Assembly (NCBI GenBank): GCA_944358455.1
Contig: CALVRE010000018.1
Coordinates: 1 to 55,221 of the forward strand
Direction of reading: 5' to 3'
Length of the DNA stretch: 55,221 nucleotides
Origin: an uncultured Bacilli bacterium
Lineage (GTDB): Bacteria; Bacillota_I; Bacilli_A; RF39; UBA660
The position numbers and the translations under genes were made by a program. Below, piece after piece: positions 1 to 7,463 of this stretch. The notes below the pieces were generated by a model. It did no database searches, was not told where the DNA came from, and saw only the letters and a program-made list of their open reading frames with translations. Numbering within the stretch: position 1 is the stretch's first letter; each line of letters begins with the position of its first letter.

Positions 1-225
1 GTAGGAAGTTTAGGGTTTGATTTACCGACGAACGATCAAAGGATCACGACTGAGCCAGGAGATTTGATTTTGTATCAAGGAAACCAAATTACACTTTATT
101 ATGATACAAACACTTGGAATTTTACTAAATTAGGTAAAATTAAAAATGTAAATGAAACAGAATTAAGAGAAGTATTAGGAGAGGGCGATGTTATACTCAT
201 TTTCTCTTTGAAAGAAACAAAATAG
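1..225 (+). CDS. cyclophilin-like fold protein, 3' part only
   Basis: The reading frame is open from base 1 to a TAG at 223-225 and encodes the last 74 residues of a protein whose start lies outside the window. The visible part has the pattern LPTNDQRI, then PGDLILYQGNQI, then YYDTNTWNFTKLGKI, which matches the C-terminal half of the small cyclophilin-like beta-barrel family often found beside flavodoxin or redox genes in Firmicutes. Members are about 120-200 residues long and their biochemical role is not settled. Family assignment is from pattern recognition; nothing here shows isomerase activity. Confidence 0.7.
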   Translation, partial: VGSLGFDLPTNDQRITTEPGDLILYQGNQITLYYDTNTWNFTKLGKIKNVNETELREVLGEGDVILIFSLKETK

Positions 226-299
226 GGTACTTTATTATTTGATTTAAATTTACAACATATTAAAACCTTAGAGTGTGTTAGAAATAGAAGAAGGTAATT

Positions 300-884
300 A
301 TGAAAGAAAAAATAAAATATGTGTATCATGGAAGTGTACATCGAGGACTAAAAACGATAAAAAAGAATAAAACTGCGCATGGTACATTGTGGGTATATGC
401 AACTTTATCGAAAGCTATTTCTACGATTTTTATAAGCAATAAAGGTAGTGATTTATATTATTATTTAAGTGGTGATGGAACAGAAAACAATCCAGTCATT
501 TTAGTCGAAAGAAAAGAAAATATGTTTCAGGATATTTTTAATGTTTCAGGATCACTTTATACTTTAAATGGTAAAAATTTTATATCAGGAGAAACTGGAT
601 GGTCAGCAGAGGTCGTTAGTGAGTTTGATGAAGATGTCATTCATGAAGAATATGTAAATAACGTTTTTGAAAAACTTAAAGAATTCAATGACAAAGGAGA
701 ACTAAAGCTTTATTTATATCCACAAAGGCCGTCTTTCATTCCAAACGATAATAGTGATTTAATTCCTAAAGTGATAAGATGGCAAAAACGAGGAATCAAT
801 ATTGAATCATTTTTTAAAATTTATCCAGAGTTAAAAGAAAAATATTTTGAACAATTAGCAGAAGATGAAAAAGTAGATACATAA
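300..884 (+). CDS. hypothetical protein with YHGS N-terminal motif
   Basis: A 194-residue soluble protein with no signal peptide or membrane segment. The start is supported by GAAGAAGG about 6 bases upstream. It begins KYVYHGSVHRGL, followed by HGTLWVYAT, then a hydrophobic stretch and LVERKEN. I recall similar unnamed proteins in gut Firmicutes. The YHGS...HG...VYAT order is reminiscent of ADP-ribosyltransferase-like folds, where His and Gly-Ser near the N-terminus bind NAD, but the rest does not let me confirm that. A perfect hairpin plus T-run terminates it. Function unknown. Confidence 0.7.
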   Translation: MKEKIKYVYHGSVHRGLKTIKKNKTAHGTLWVYATLSKAISTIFISNKGSDLYYYLSGDGTENNPVILVERKENMFQDIFNVSGSLYTLNGKNFISGETGWSAEVVSEFDEDVIHEEYVNNVFEKLKEFNDKGELKLYLYPQRPSFIPNDNSDLIPKVIRWQKRGINIESFFKIYPELKEKYFEQLAEDEKVDT

Positions 885-906
885 AATATGATCTACTTTT
901 ATTGTT

Positions 907-936
907 CAAATCTTATATAAGATTTGTTCTTTTTTT
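907..936 (+). terminator. intrinsic terminator after the YHGS gene
   Basis: A perfect 20-bp palindrome (907-926, arms CAAATCTTAT and ATAAGATTTG) is followed by a T-rich tract ending in seven T residues. It lies 23 bases after the preceding stop codon. Confidence 0.8.
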
Positions 937-972
937 GATATAATAAATAATAAGATGGGAAAGGAATTTTTT

Positions 973-1269
973 ATGGAAATAACAATCAATATTTATTATA
1001 CTGGGGAAAATGGGAGTGCTAGAAAATTTGTACAAGAAATGATCGAGAGTGGATTAGTCGATAAAGTTCGTGCGGAAGAGGGAAACGAAAAGTATGAATA
1101 TTATTTTCCAGTAGAAGATGAAAAGACCGTTTTATTGATTGATCGATGGAAGAGTGAAGAAGCATTAGATAGACATCATAAAACGGAAATGATGGAAGAA
1201 ATTGCTCGTTTGCGTACCAAATATCATTTAAGCATGAAAGTGGAACAATACGCGAGGATCAAAAAATAA
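973..1269 (+). CDS. antibiotic biosynthesis monooxygenase (ABM) family protein
   Basis: A small cytoplasmic protein of 98 residues with the dimeric alpha/beta barrel pattern of the ABM/YgiN quinol-monooxygenase family: an N-terminal strand (ITINIYYT), a helix, then FPVEDEKTVLLIDRWKSEEALDRHHKT, the usual W.....L..H..t signature. I chose ATG 973 rather than the in-frame ATG 955 because AAGGA at 961-965 is correctly spaced for 973, and a TATAAT at 939-944 puts the predicted transcript start close to 955. It begins a run of five closely spaced genes on the same strand. Substrate unknown. Confidence 0.8.
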   Translation: MEITINIYYTGENGSARKFVQEMIESGLVDKVRAEEGNEKYEYYFPVEDEKTVLLIDRWKSEEALDRHHKTEMMEEIARLRTKYHLSMKVEQYARIKK

Positions 1270-1289
1270 CGATAGAAAGAGGGTTTGAA

Positions 1290-1910
1290 ATGAAATATTC
1301 AGTGAATGCTCATAGTTCGATTCGTATTCAAGATACGATGATACTTTATATTGATCCATTTCAAATTTCAGCAGAAAGTCACGATGCGGATATCGTTTTT
1401 GTTACTCATAGTCATTATGATCATTTGTCCAAAGAAGATCTTTTGAAAGTAATTGATTCTAAGACAGTGATCGTATTACCGGAATCTTGTTTGGAAGAAT
1501 TTCAAAAATTAGAAATATCCAATACGCTATTTCCTGTTATCCCGAATCAAACTTATCGGCTGAAAGAACTTTCTTTTGAAACACTACCAGCTTATAATAT
1601 CAACAAGCCTTTTCATCCAAAAGAAAATGGGTGGGTTGGATATCGGATCAGTATGAATCATACGAACTATTATATTGCGGGAGATACTGATGAATTAGAG
1701 GAAAATTCATCCATCGAATGTGATGTTGCGTTTGTTCCGATTGGAGGAACTTATACGATGACAGCAGAAGAAGCTGCTCATTTTGCGAATAAAATGCATC
1801 CTAGGAAAGTGGTACCAATTCATTATGGTAGTATTGTTGGAACGAAAGAAGATGCGGACCTATTTGTATCACTTTTGAATCCTGATATCATTTATGAAAT
1901 ATTGATTTAG
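1290..1910 (+). CDS. MBL-fold metal-dependent hydrolase (UPF0173/YtkL-like)
   Basis: A metallo-beta-lactamase-fold protein of 206 residues. Visible metal ligands are the HSHYDH motif near residue 40, AGDTDE near residue 130 and the late PIHYGS near residue 177, in the normal order for a two-metal hydrolase. Length matches the short UPF0173 branch, whose substrates are mostly unassigned. RBS AGAGGG precedes the start. It sits 20 bases after the ABM gene and 12 bases before the glycosylase gene, so co-transcription is likely. Confidence 0.85.
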   Translation: MKYSVNAHSSIRIQDTMILYIDPFQISAESHDADIVFVTHSHYDHLSKEDLLKVIDSKTVIVLPESCLEEFQKLEISNTLFPVIPNQTYRLKELSFETLPAYNINKPFHPKENGWVGYRISMNHTNYYIAGDTDELEENSSIECDVAFVPIGGTYTMTAEEAAHFANKMHPRKVVPIHYGSIVGTKEDADLFVSLLNPDIIYEILI

Positions 1911-1922
1911 AGGAATCGATGC

Positions 1923-2432
1923 ATGACAAAGAAAGAACAAGTAAGCCAAGTAACGCATGAGTTTGGTCCTTATTTTAATGAAGATTCCCGTATTCTTATT
2001 TTAGGAAGTATTCCATCCGTTAAGTCACGCGAATTCGGTTTTTATTATATGCATCCTCAAAATCGTTTTTGGAAAGTATTGTCGTCTATTTATGAAGAAG
2101 ATATTCCTGATTCGATCGATTCTAAAAAAGACTTTTTAAAGCGTCATCATCTTGCTTTATGGGATGTTATTTGTAGTTGTGAGATAAAAGGATCTAGTGA
2201 TAGCACGATCAAAAAGGTAGTCGTGAATGATATCAATTATTTGTTAAGAAACAGTAAAATCGACATTATTTTTACAACTGGTAAAAAGGCACAGATGTTA
2301 TATGAAAAATATTGTTATCCAGATACTGCTGTTCATGCTGTTTATTTACCTTCTACGAGTTCTGCAAATATTGGAAATTATACGTTTGAAGAACTTAAAA
2401 TGGCGTATAATAAAATGAAAGAAATAAGATAG
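1923..2432 (+). CDS. DNA-deoxyinosine glycosylase (UDG superfamily, HDG type)
   Basis: A base-excision repair glycosylase of 169 residues. It shows the UDG-superfamily opening RILILGSIPSVKSREFGFYY followed by HPQNRFW, a second motif ALWDVI, and a late VYLPSTSSAN motif typical of the hypoxanthine-DNA glycosylase branch. Such enzymes excise deaminated adenine (hypoxanthine) from DNA. RBS AGAGGA overlaps the end of the MBL gene. It belongs to the same tight gene run; no regulatory site of its own is visible. Confidence 0.85.
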   Translation: MTKKEQVSQVTHEFGPYFNEDSRILILGSIPSVKSREFGFYYMHPQNRFWKVLSSIYEEDIPDSIDSKKDFLKRHHLALWDVICSCEIKGSSDSTIKKVVVNDINYLLRNSKIDIIFTTGKKAQMLYEKYCYPDTAVHAVYLPSTSSANIGNYTFEELKMAYNKMKEIR

Positions 2433-2441
2433 GAGAATAGA

Positions 2442-4046
2442 ATGAAGAAAATATATTTTAATGGTACGATTTTAACGATGGAAGAGGAATTATATGCAGA
2501 AGCAGTTTGTATCCAAAATGGTATTATTAAAGCGGTTGGTACTTTGGATGAAGTGATGAAAGAAAAAGATGAGGAAACCGAAATGGTGAATTTAGAGGGG
2601 AAAACGCTGTTGCCAGGTTTTATTGATGCCCATAGTCATATTACGGCAATTGCCCAGACATTGGGTTCTATTTCATTAGAAAATACACATAGTTTTCGAG
2701 AATTAAAAGAAAGAATGCGTATTTATTTGAATCAACATGATATCAAAGAAGGAGAATGGATTAGTGGATTTGGCTATGATCAAAATGAATTAGAAGAACA
2801 TGCTCATCCGACAAAAGAATTATTGGATGAATGTTTTCCTCATAATCCTGTTATCATTAGTCATAAATCGGGACATATGGGAGTGATCAATAGCCTTGGT
2901 TTAAAAATTTTAGGAATTGATGTGGATACATGTGATCCTGAGGGTGGTGTGATTGGTAGAAATCCCGATACTCATGAACCCAATGGTTATCTGGAAGAAG
3001 TTGCTTTTACGATGGCTTCTAGTAAAATACCGTCTCCTTCGTTAGAAGAGCAATTGCATCGTTTAAAAGAGGCTGAAAAAATATATTTACAAAATGGTAT
3101 TACGACTGCACAAGATGGTGTTACGAAAGAATTTGGATTAACGCAGTTGATTAAGATGTCCGAACAAGATCAATTAACATTAGATGTCGTGGGGTATCTT
3201 GATATTCATTTTCCGCAGCTATGTGAAATAGGAAAGGAATACATCAAGCATTATCACAATCATTTTAAAATTGGAGGCTACAAAACATTCTTGGATGGTT
3301 CTCCACAGGGAAGAACGGCTTGGATGAGTATTCCTTATCAGAATGATTCTGATTATTGTGGTTATCCTGTTTTAACTGATGAGGAATTGATGCGAGAAAT
3401 GAAACAAGCAATCGAAGAAGAGATGCAGATTCTGATTCATTGTAATGGTGATGCTGCTTGTGAGCAGATGATTCGTTGTTATCAGCAAGTAACGGAAGAA
3501 TTAGAAGTAAATCCAAGAAGCTATCGACCGGTGATGATTCATGCACAACTAGTCAGAAAAGATCAGTTGAAACGAATGAAAGAGTTAGGTATTATTCCAT
3601 CTTTCTTCGTTAGTCATACTTACTATTGGGGAGATGTTCATATCCAGAATTTTGGATTGGATCTTGCTTCATCCATCAGTCCAGCTCGAAGTGCATGTGA
3701 ATTAAATTTGCCATTTACTTTTCATCAAGATACACCTGTCATTTTACCTGATATGTTGGAAACGATTTGGTGTGCGGTTAATCGAACAACAAAAGAAGGA
3801 GTTGTGTTAGGAGAAGAGGAACGAATTACACCATTAGAAGCATTGAAAGCGGTTACCATTCATGCCGCATATCAATATTTTGAAGAAATGAAGAAAGGGG
3901 CGATCAAAGTTGGAAAAGATGCCGATTTCGTTATTTTAGATCAAAACCCGCTCGTGATTGATCCATCGGCAATTCGTACCATTCAAGTATTAGAAACCAT
4001 TAAAAAAGGAGTTACGGTATATGCAAGAGAAGTATCTATTCATTGA
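2442..4046 (+). CDS. amidohydrolase family protein (YtcJ-like)
   Basis: A 534-residue amidohydrolase-3 family enzyme. The N-terminal beta-sandwich contains GKTLLPGFIDAHSHI (metal-binding HxH) near residues 54-66. IHCNGDAA near residue 330 and FHQDTPV near 430 supply further His/Asp ligands, and the C-terminus returns to the sandwich with GKDADFVILDQNPL. Relatives hydrolyse amide or similar bonds of uncertain substrates and are often annotated as YtcJ-like. It overlaps the next gene by 26 bases, indicating translational coupling. Confidence 0.9.
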   Translation: MKKIYFNGTILTMEEELYAEAVCIQNGIIKAVGTLDEVMKEKDEETEMVNLEGKTLLPGFIDAHSHITAIAQTLGSISLENTHSFRELKERMRIYLNQHDIKEGEWISGFGYDQNELEEHAHPTKELLDECFPHNPVIISHKSGHMGVINSLGLKILGIDVDTCDPEGGVIGRNPDTHEPNGYLEEVAFTMASSKIPSPSLEEQLHRLKEAEKIYLQNGITTAQDGVTKEFGLTQLIKMSEQDQLTLDVVGYLDIHFPQLCEIGKEYIKHYHNHFKIGGYKTFLDGSPQGRTAWMSIPYQNDSDYCGYPVLTDEELMREMKQAIEEEMQILIHCNGDAACEQMIRCYQQVTEELEVNPRSYRPVMIHAQLVRKDQLKRMKELGIIPSFFVSHTYYWGDVHIQNFGLDLASSISPARSACELNLPFTFHQDTPVILPDMLETIWCAVNRTTKEGVVLGEEERITPLEALKAVTIHAAYQYFEEMKKGAIKVGKDADFVILDQNPLVIDPSAIRTIQVLETIKKGVTVYAREVSIH

Positions 4047-4383
4047 ATATCCCAAATGTAGTACATGCCAAAAAGCGAAAAAATGGTTAGATGATCATCA
4101 TGTTTCCTATAAGGATCGCCATATCGTCGAAGATAATCCTACCAAAGAAGAATTGAGAAGTTGGATTCGTCAAAGTGGTTATCCGATCAAGAAGTTTTTC
4201 AATACAAGTGGAAATATGTATAAAGAACAACATTTGAGTACTAAATTACCTTCGTTAACAGAAGAAGAACAGTTAGATCTTTTAGCTAGTCATGGAATGT
4301 TGGTAAAACGTCCACTACTTATTGGCAAAGATAAAATTTTAGTAGGTTTTAAGGAAGAAGAATGGAAAACAACTATGATGTGA
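4021..4383 (+). CDS. arsenate reductase (ArsC)/Spx-family protein
   Basis: A 120-residue thioredoxin-fold protein with the ArsC-family opening (FIEYPKCSTCQKAKKWL; CSTC at residues 13-16) and the C-terminal signature LLASHGMLVKRPLLIG. The family includes arsenate reductases, YusI/YffB-like proteins and the Spx regulators; the RPLLIG tail favours the YusI-like group over Spx. The start lies inside the amidohydrolase gene, but AAAGGAG upstream and the intact family N-terminus support it. It ends in TGA, showing that TGA is a stop codon here. Confidence 0.85.
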   Translation: MQEKYLFIEYPKCSTCQKAKKWLDDHHVSYKDRHIVEDNPTKEELRSWIRQSGYPIKKFFNTSGNMYKEQHLSTKLPSLTEEEQLDLLASHGMLVKRPLLIGKDKILVGFKEEEWKTTMM

Positions 4384-4393
4384 ACAAAAAAAC

Positions 4394-4422
4394 TTGTCAA
4401 AAAGGAAAGAATTTGCCAAAAT
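4394..4422 (+). promoter_or_regulatory. promoter of leader module A
   Basis: TTGTCA (4394-4399), 17-bp spacer, CAAAAT (4417-4422). The spacer ends in AATTTGC, matching the promoter of module C (33319-33347) almost exactly and that of module B (10799-10827) partly. The position before a GTGTGC hairpin is the same in all three. Confidence 0.5.
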
Positions 4423-4447
4423 AAAAATATGAAGAAATAGTAATATA

Positions 4448-4530
4448 GTGTGCAAGAAACATGAAAAAGAACGTTTTTTTCTTGGCTGCGATAAGCACAC
4501 TGGAGGGAGGATTATATACCCCTCTTTTTT
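4448..4530 (+). ncRNA. leader/small RNA module A: two hairpins ending in a terminator
   Basis: GTGTGC (4448-4453) pairs with GCACAC (4495-4500) around a longer insert than in the sister copies; inside it CAAGAAA can pair with TTTCTTG. Immediately after comes GAGGG (4503-4507) pairing with CCCTC (4520-4524) and six T residues (4525-4530). The same two-hairpin order occurs at 10854-10903 and 33372-33419, also before genes for exported pilin-like proteins. It could be a transcription attenuator or a short stand-alone RNA. I do not recognise it as a known riboswitch class. Confidence 0.55.
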
Positions 4531-4549
4531 CTTGACTCTATAATATATA

Positions 4550-4578
4550 TTGGATTAAAGAGAAAAGTATGATACAAT
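4550..4578 (+). promoter_or_regulatory. internal promoter for the BspA-type prepilin gene
   Basis: TTGGAT (4550-4555), 17-bp spacer, TACAAT (4573-4578), located after the terminator-like hairpin of module A and before the RBS AGGAGAG. If active, it would let the gene be expressed independently of read-through from module A; modules B and C leave no room for such a promoter. Confidence 0.45.
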
Positions 4579-4614
4579 CAAAATAGAGAAGAATAGAAGT
4601 AGGAGAGATGAAAA

Positions 4615-6129
4615 ATGAAAAAAAGAGGATTTACATTAATTGAATTATTGGCCGTAATCATCATATTAGCGGTAATTGCGTTAATTGCAACCCCACTAGT
4701 TATGAATATTATCGAAGAAAGTAGAAAATCAAGTTTTCGTGTTAGTGTTGAAAATATGATCCGAGCAATGGAAACAGATCAAGCAACACAAGGATTTATT
4801 CCCTTATCTTATCAATTTCCACTAGATGCTGATACAACTTTAAAATTAGATGGAAAGATAGATGATTGGCAAGGAAAGTCATCGATTGATGAGGATGGAA
4901 ACACAGCAGTTTCCATCTATAACGGAACTTATTGTGCGTATAAAAAGAAAGATGATAATTCTGTTTCTGTTGAAAAAGTAAGTAGCGAGAAAGAATGCCT
5001 TGATTTTACTAATCCTATTTTACCAGTTATGATGGAAGGCGAACTTGCATCTATAGATATGGAGACAGTAGAATTTGATCCTGGGTCTTCTAAATTTTTA
5101 AATGGACCAATTACCAGAGAAGAAATTGAAAGTATAAGGATCAATAATACGAAAGAAGTACCAGGAACAGTATTAGGAAGCTTTGATGTTTCAGAAAGTC
5201 AAAATGAAAGTGTAATTGCTTACTACAGTGATAATGATAGTGATGGATTATATGAAGTAGTAATTGGAGGAGAAGGAGGAGTTTTAGCCTCAACCAATGC
5301 TCGATTTTTATTTGGAGCGTTATATAATGTGACAACGATTGATTTAAGTAATTTCGATACATCCCAAGTAACAGATATGTATGCTATGCTTGCTGTATGT
5401 CCAAGTTTAACCGAGTTGAACATCAGTAATTTTGACACATCCCAAGTAGCAAATATGAGTTATATGTTTACTAATTGTAAAGGTTTAACCAAGCTAAATT
5501 TAAGTGATTTTAATACATCAAAAGTAACGAATATGAGTTATATGTTTGCTGATTGCAGTAGTTTAACAGAATTAGATTTGAGTAATTTCAATACATCAAA
5601 AGTAACGAATATGGGTAATATGTTTTATATGTGTCAAGGTTTAACAGAATTAGATTTGAGTAATTTCAATACATCAAAGGTAACAGATATGGCTTCTATG
5701 TTTGAGGGCTGTAGTAGTTTAACAGAGTTAAATGTAAGTAACTTTAACACATCAAAGGTAACAGATATGAATCGTATGTTTTCCTCTTGTGGAAGTTTAA
5801 CAAAATTAGATTTAAGTAGTTTTGACACATTAAAGGTAACAAATATGGGTTCTATGTTCTCTTGGTGTATCAGTTTAACAGAATTAAATGTAAGTAACTT
5901 TAACACGTCTCAAGTAACAGATATGAGAACTATGTTTTATTCTTGTGGTAGTTTAACAAGTTTAGATCTTCGTAATATGACCTTCGATAGTGTAACTAGT
6001 TATTCAAGTATGTTTTCTAATATAACCTCTGGTATTACCGTTACGGTAAAAGATAGTAGTGCCAAAACCTTCATCGAATCAAGATTAAGTGAAGCAAGTG
6101 TAACAGGAACGGTTACGATTGCCTCTTAA
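4615..6129 (+). CDS. prepilin-signal protein with BspA-type (DUF285) leucine-rich repeats
   Basis: A 504-residue surface protein candidate. Residues 1-30 are a class III (type IV prepilin) signal: MKKRG then FTLIELLAVIIIL, with the cleavage site after Gly5 and Glu at mature position 5. After a spacer of about 200 residues come about nine BspA/DUF285 repeats of 25 residues with consensus LTELDLSNFNTSKVTNMSYM, each usually ending in C plus two residues. Such repeats mediate host or matrix contact in other bacteria. The N-terminal 30 residues are nearly identical to those of the proteins at 10923 and 40363. RBS AGGAGAG. Regulated by the upstream module and probably an internal promoter. No pilus assembly genes are nearby. 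Confidence 0.85.
   Translation: MKKRGFTLIELLAVIIILAVIALIATPLVMNIIEESRKSSFRVSVENMIRAMETDQATQGFIPLSYQFPLDADTTLKLDGKIDDWQGKSSIDEDGNTAVSIYNGTYCAYKKKDDNSVSVEKVSSEKECLDFTNPILPVMMEGELASIDMETVEFDPGSSKFLNGPITREEIESIRINNTKEVPGTVLGSFDVSESQNESVIAYYSDNDSDGLYEVVIGGEGGVLASTNARFLFGALYNVTTIDLSNFDTSQVTDMYAMLAVCPSLTELNISNFDTSQVANMSYMFTNCKGLTKLNLSDFNTSKVTNMSYMFADCSSLTELDLSNFNTSKVTNMGNMFYMCQGLTELDLSNFNTSKVTDMASMFEGCSSLTELNVSNFNTSKVTDMNRMFSSCGSLTKLDLSSFDTLKVTNMGSMFSWCISLTELNVSNFNTSQVTDMRTMFYSCGSLTSLDLRNMTFDSVTSYSSMFSNITSGITVTVKDSSAKTFIESRLSEASVTGTVTIAS
5341..5965 (+). repeat. 75-bp tandem repeats encoding BspA-type LRRs
   Basis: About eight diverged in-frame units of 75 bp encode the 25-residue leucine-rich repeats. 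Several units share long near-identical blocks around codons for NFNTSKVT, so slippage or recombination between units is plausible. Confidence 0.8.
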
Positions 6130-6142
6130 TGATAAGTAATAG

Positions 6143-6171
6143 AAAGCTGCCAATATTTTTGGTAGCTTTTT
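6143..6171 (+). terminator. intrinsic terminator after the BspA-type gene
   Basis: AAAGCTGCCAA pairs with TTGGTAGCTTT (one G-T pair), followed by a T-run. It lies 14 bases after the stop codon. Confidence 0.75.
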
Positions 6172-6283
6172 GTAATATTTAGTTTTGTTTTCATAAATTA
6201 AAGTATGGATGAGAGAAAGATGAAATTTTTTTAATCATTCTATTTGTTAATGTTATATTGCTTTTCTTTTGATTAAAATATGT

Positions 6284-6289
6284 TAAAAT
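6284..6289 (+). promoter_or_regulatory. -10 box of mutY
   Basis: TAAAAT at 6284-6289. The predicted start of transcription falls at about 6296, exactly where the Shine-Dalgarno-like GAGTGAT (6296-6302) begins. That rules out the upstream ATG 6288 as the main start. No convincing -35 is visible. Confidence 0.45.
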
Positions 6290-6305
6290 GGATATGAGTG
6301 ATGTT

Positions 6306-7370
6306 ATGGAAGATTTAGAAATGATGGTAGAACCATTGTTGAAATGGTTTCAAAAAAATAAGCGTATCTTACCTTGGAGAGATGATCCTACTCCTTATCA
6401 TGTATGGATCAGTGAAATTATGCTTCAACAAACGAGAGTAGAAGCGGTAAAAGATTACTATGCTCGCTTTATGAAAGCCTTACCGGATATTCGTGATCTT
6501 GCTCAGGTATCTGATGATGATCTGATGAAATTATGGCAAGGACTTGGATATTATAATCGGGCTCGTAATTTAAAGAAAGCTGCTCAGCGTATTGTAGAGG
6601 AGTATGATGGTAAGCTTCCGAATCGTTATGAGGCATTGTTGACTCTTCCTGGAATTGGTAGTTATACAGCGGGAGCCATTGCTTCTATTGCTTATCAAAT
6701 TAAAGTGCCGGCTGTCGATGGAAATGTTCTTCGTGTCATGATGCGTGTTTTAGGAAGTGAGAAAAACATTAGTAGACCATCTACGAAAGTATGGTTGGAA
6801 GAACGTCTATCTGCTATATTACCAGATCGGGTTGGTGATTTTAATCAGGCATTGATGGAATTGGGAGCTCTTGTTTGTGTTCCCAATGGAGAACCAAAAT
6901 GTCAGGAATGTCCTCTTCGCTTTACTTGCCAAGCTTATCAAACAGGAATGACGACTGTATTACCGATAAAAGATGAGAAAAAAACGCGAAAAATTGAGGA
7001 TAAAACCGTTCTTTTGTTTTATTTTAACCATAATATTGCCTTATGGAGACGAAAGAATTCAGGTCTTTTAGCAGGACTTTTTGAATTTCCTAATGTAAGT
7101 GGCCATTTAACGACAAAAGAAGTGATTCAATATTTAAAACAAGAAGGTATCGAAGCAATTCGCATAGAGCCTCTACCTTCTGCCAAACATATTTTCTCTC
7201 ATGTCGAATGGAATATGATTGGTTATAAGATCGTACTAGACGATTTTGTGAAAGAGAGGCCATATATTTGGAGCAGTTTAGAAGAATTGCATCAGAAATA
7301 TGCCATTCCAACAGCTTTTGGCACGTATTTAGAACTTGTAATAGAGGAATTAAGCCATCGTACAATGTAG
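6306..7370 (+). CDS. mutY: A/G-specific adenine glycosylase MutY
   Basis: A 354-residue DNA repair glycosylase that removes adenine opposite 8-oxoguanine. It has the HhH-GPD core (WISEIMLQQTRVE; LPGIGSYTAGAIAS; VDGNVLRV with the catalytic Asp) and the 4Fe-4S cluster loop with cysteines spaced C-x6-C-x2-C-x5-C. A C-terminal NUDIX-like oxoG-recognition domain is present (FPNV, then HIFSHVEW). I chose ATG 6306 over 6288 or 6294 because GAGTGAT is correctly spaced and the -10 box overlaps 6288. Monocistronic, with a terminator on each side. Confidence 0.93.
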   Translation: MEDLEMMVEPLLKWFQKNKRILPWRDDPTPYHVWISEIMLQQTRVEAVKDYYARFMKALPDIRDLAQVSDDDLMKLWQGLGYYNRARNLKKAAQRIVEEYDGKLPNRYEALLTLPGIGSYTAGAIASIAYQIKVPAVDGNVLRVMMRVLGSEKNISRPSTKVWLEERLSAILPDRVGDFNQALMELGALVCVPNGEPKCQECPLRFTCQAYQTGMTTVLPIKDEKKTRKIEDKTVLLFYFNHNIALWRRKNSGLLAGLFEFPNVSGHLTTKEVIQYLKQEGIEAIRIEPLPSAKHIFSHVEWNMIGYKIVLDDFVKERPYIWSSLEELHQKYAIPTAFGTYLELVIEELSHRTM

Positions 7371-7398
7371 AAAAAAGAGTATTCTTTTTTCTTTTTTT
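7370..7398 (+). terminator. intrinsic terminator after mutY
   Basis: GAAAAAAGA (7370-7378) pairs with TCTTTTTTC (7383-7391) around a GTAT loop, followed by seven T residues. It begins at the last base of the mutY stop codon. Confidence 0.75.
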
Positions 7399-7463
7399 AT
7401 GTTTAAGGTGACAAAATATTCAACACAATAAGCATAGAATAGTGGAAGAAAGGATCGATTGAT

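Noticed and set aside
3265-3546. Reverse ORF inside the amidohydrolase gene
   Set aside because: It is a shadow of the forward gene, without RBS or family resemblance; the same holds for the other antisense frames inside clpC, valS and the YfhO genes.
5341-5965. Regular 75-bp repeats that could suggest a CRISPR or satellite array
   Set aside because: They are in frame, diverged, have no separate spacers, and encode a well-known leucine-rich repeat.
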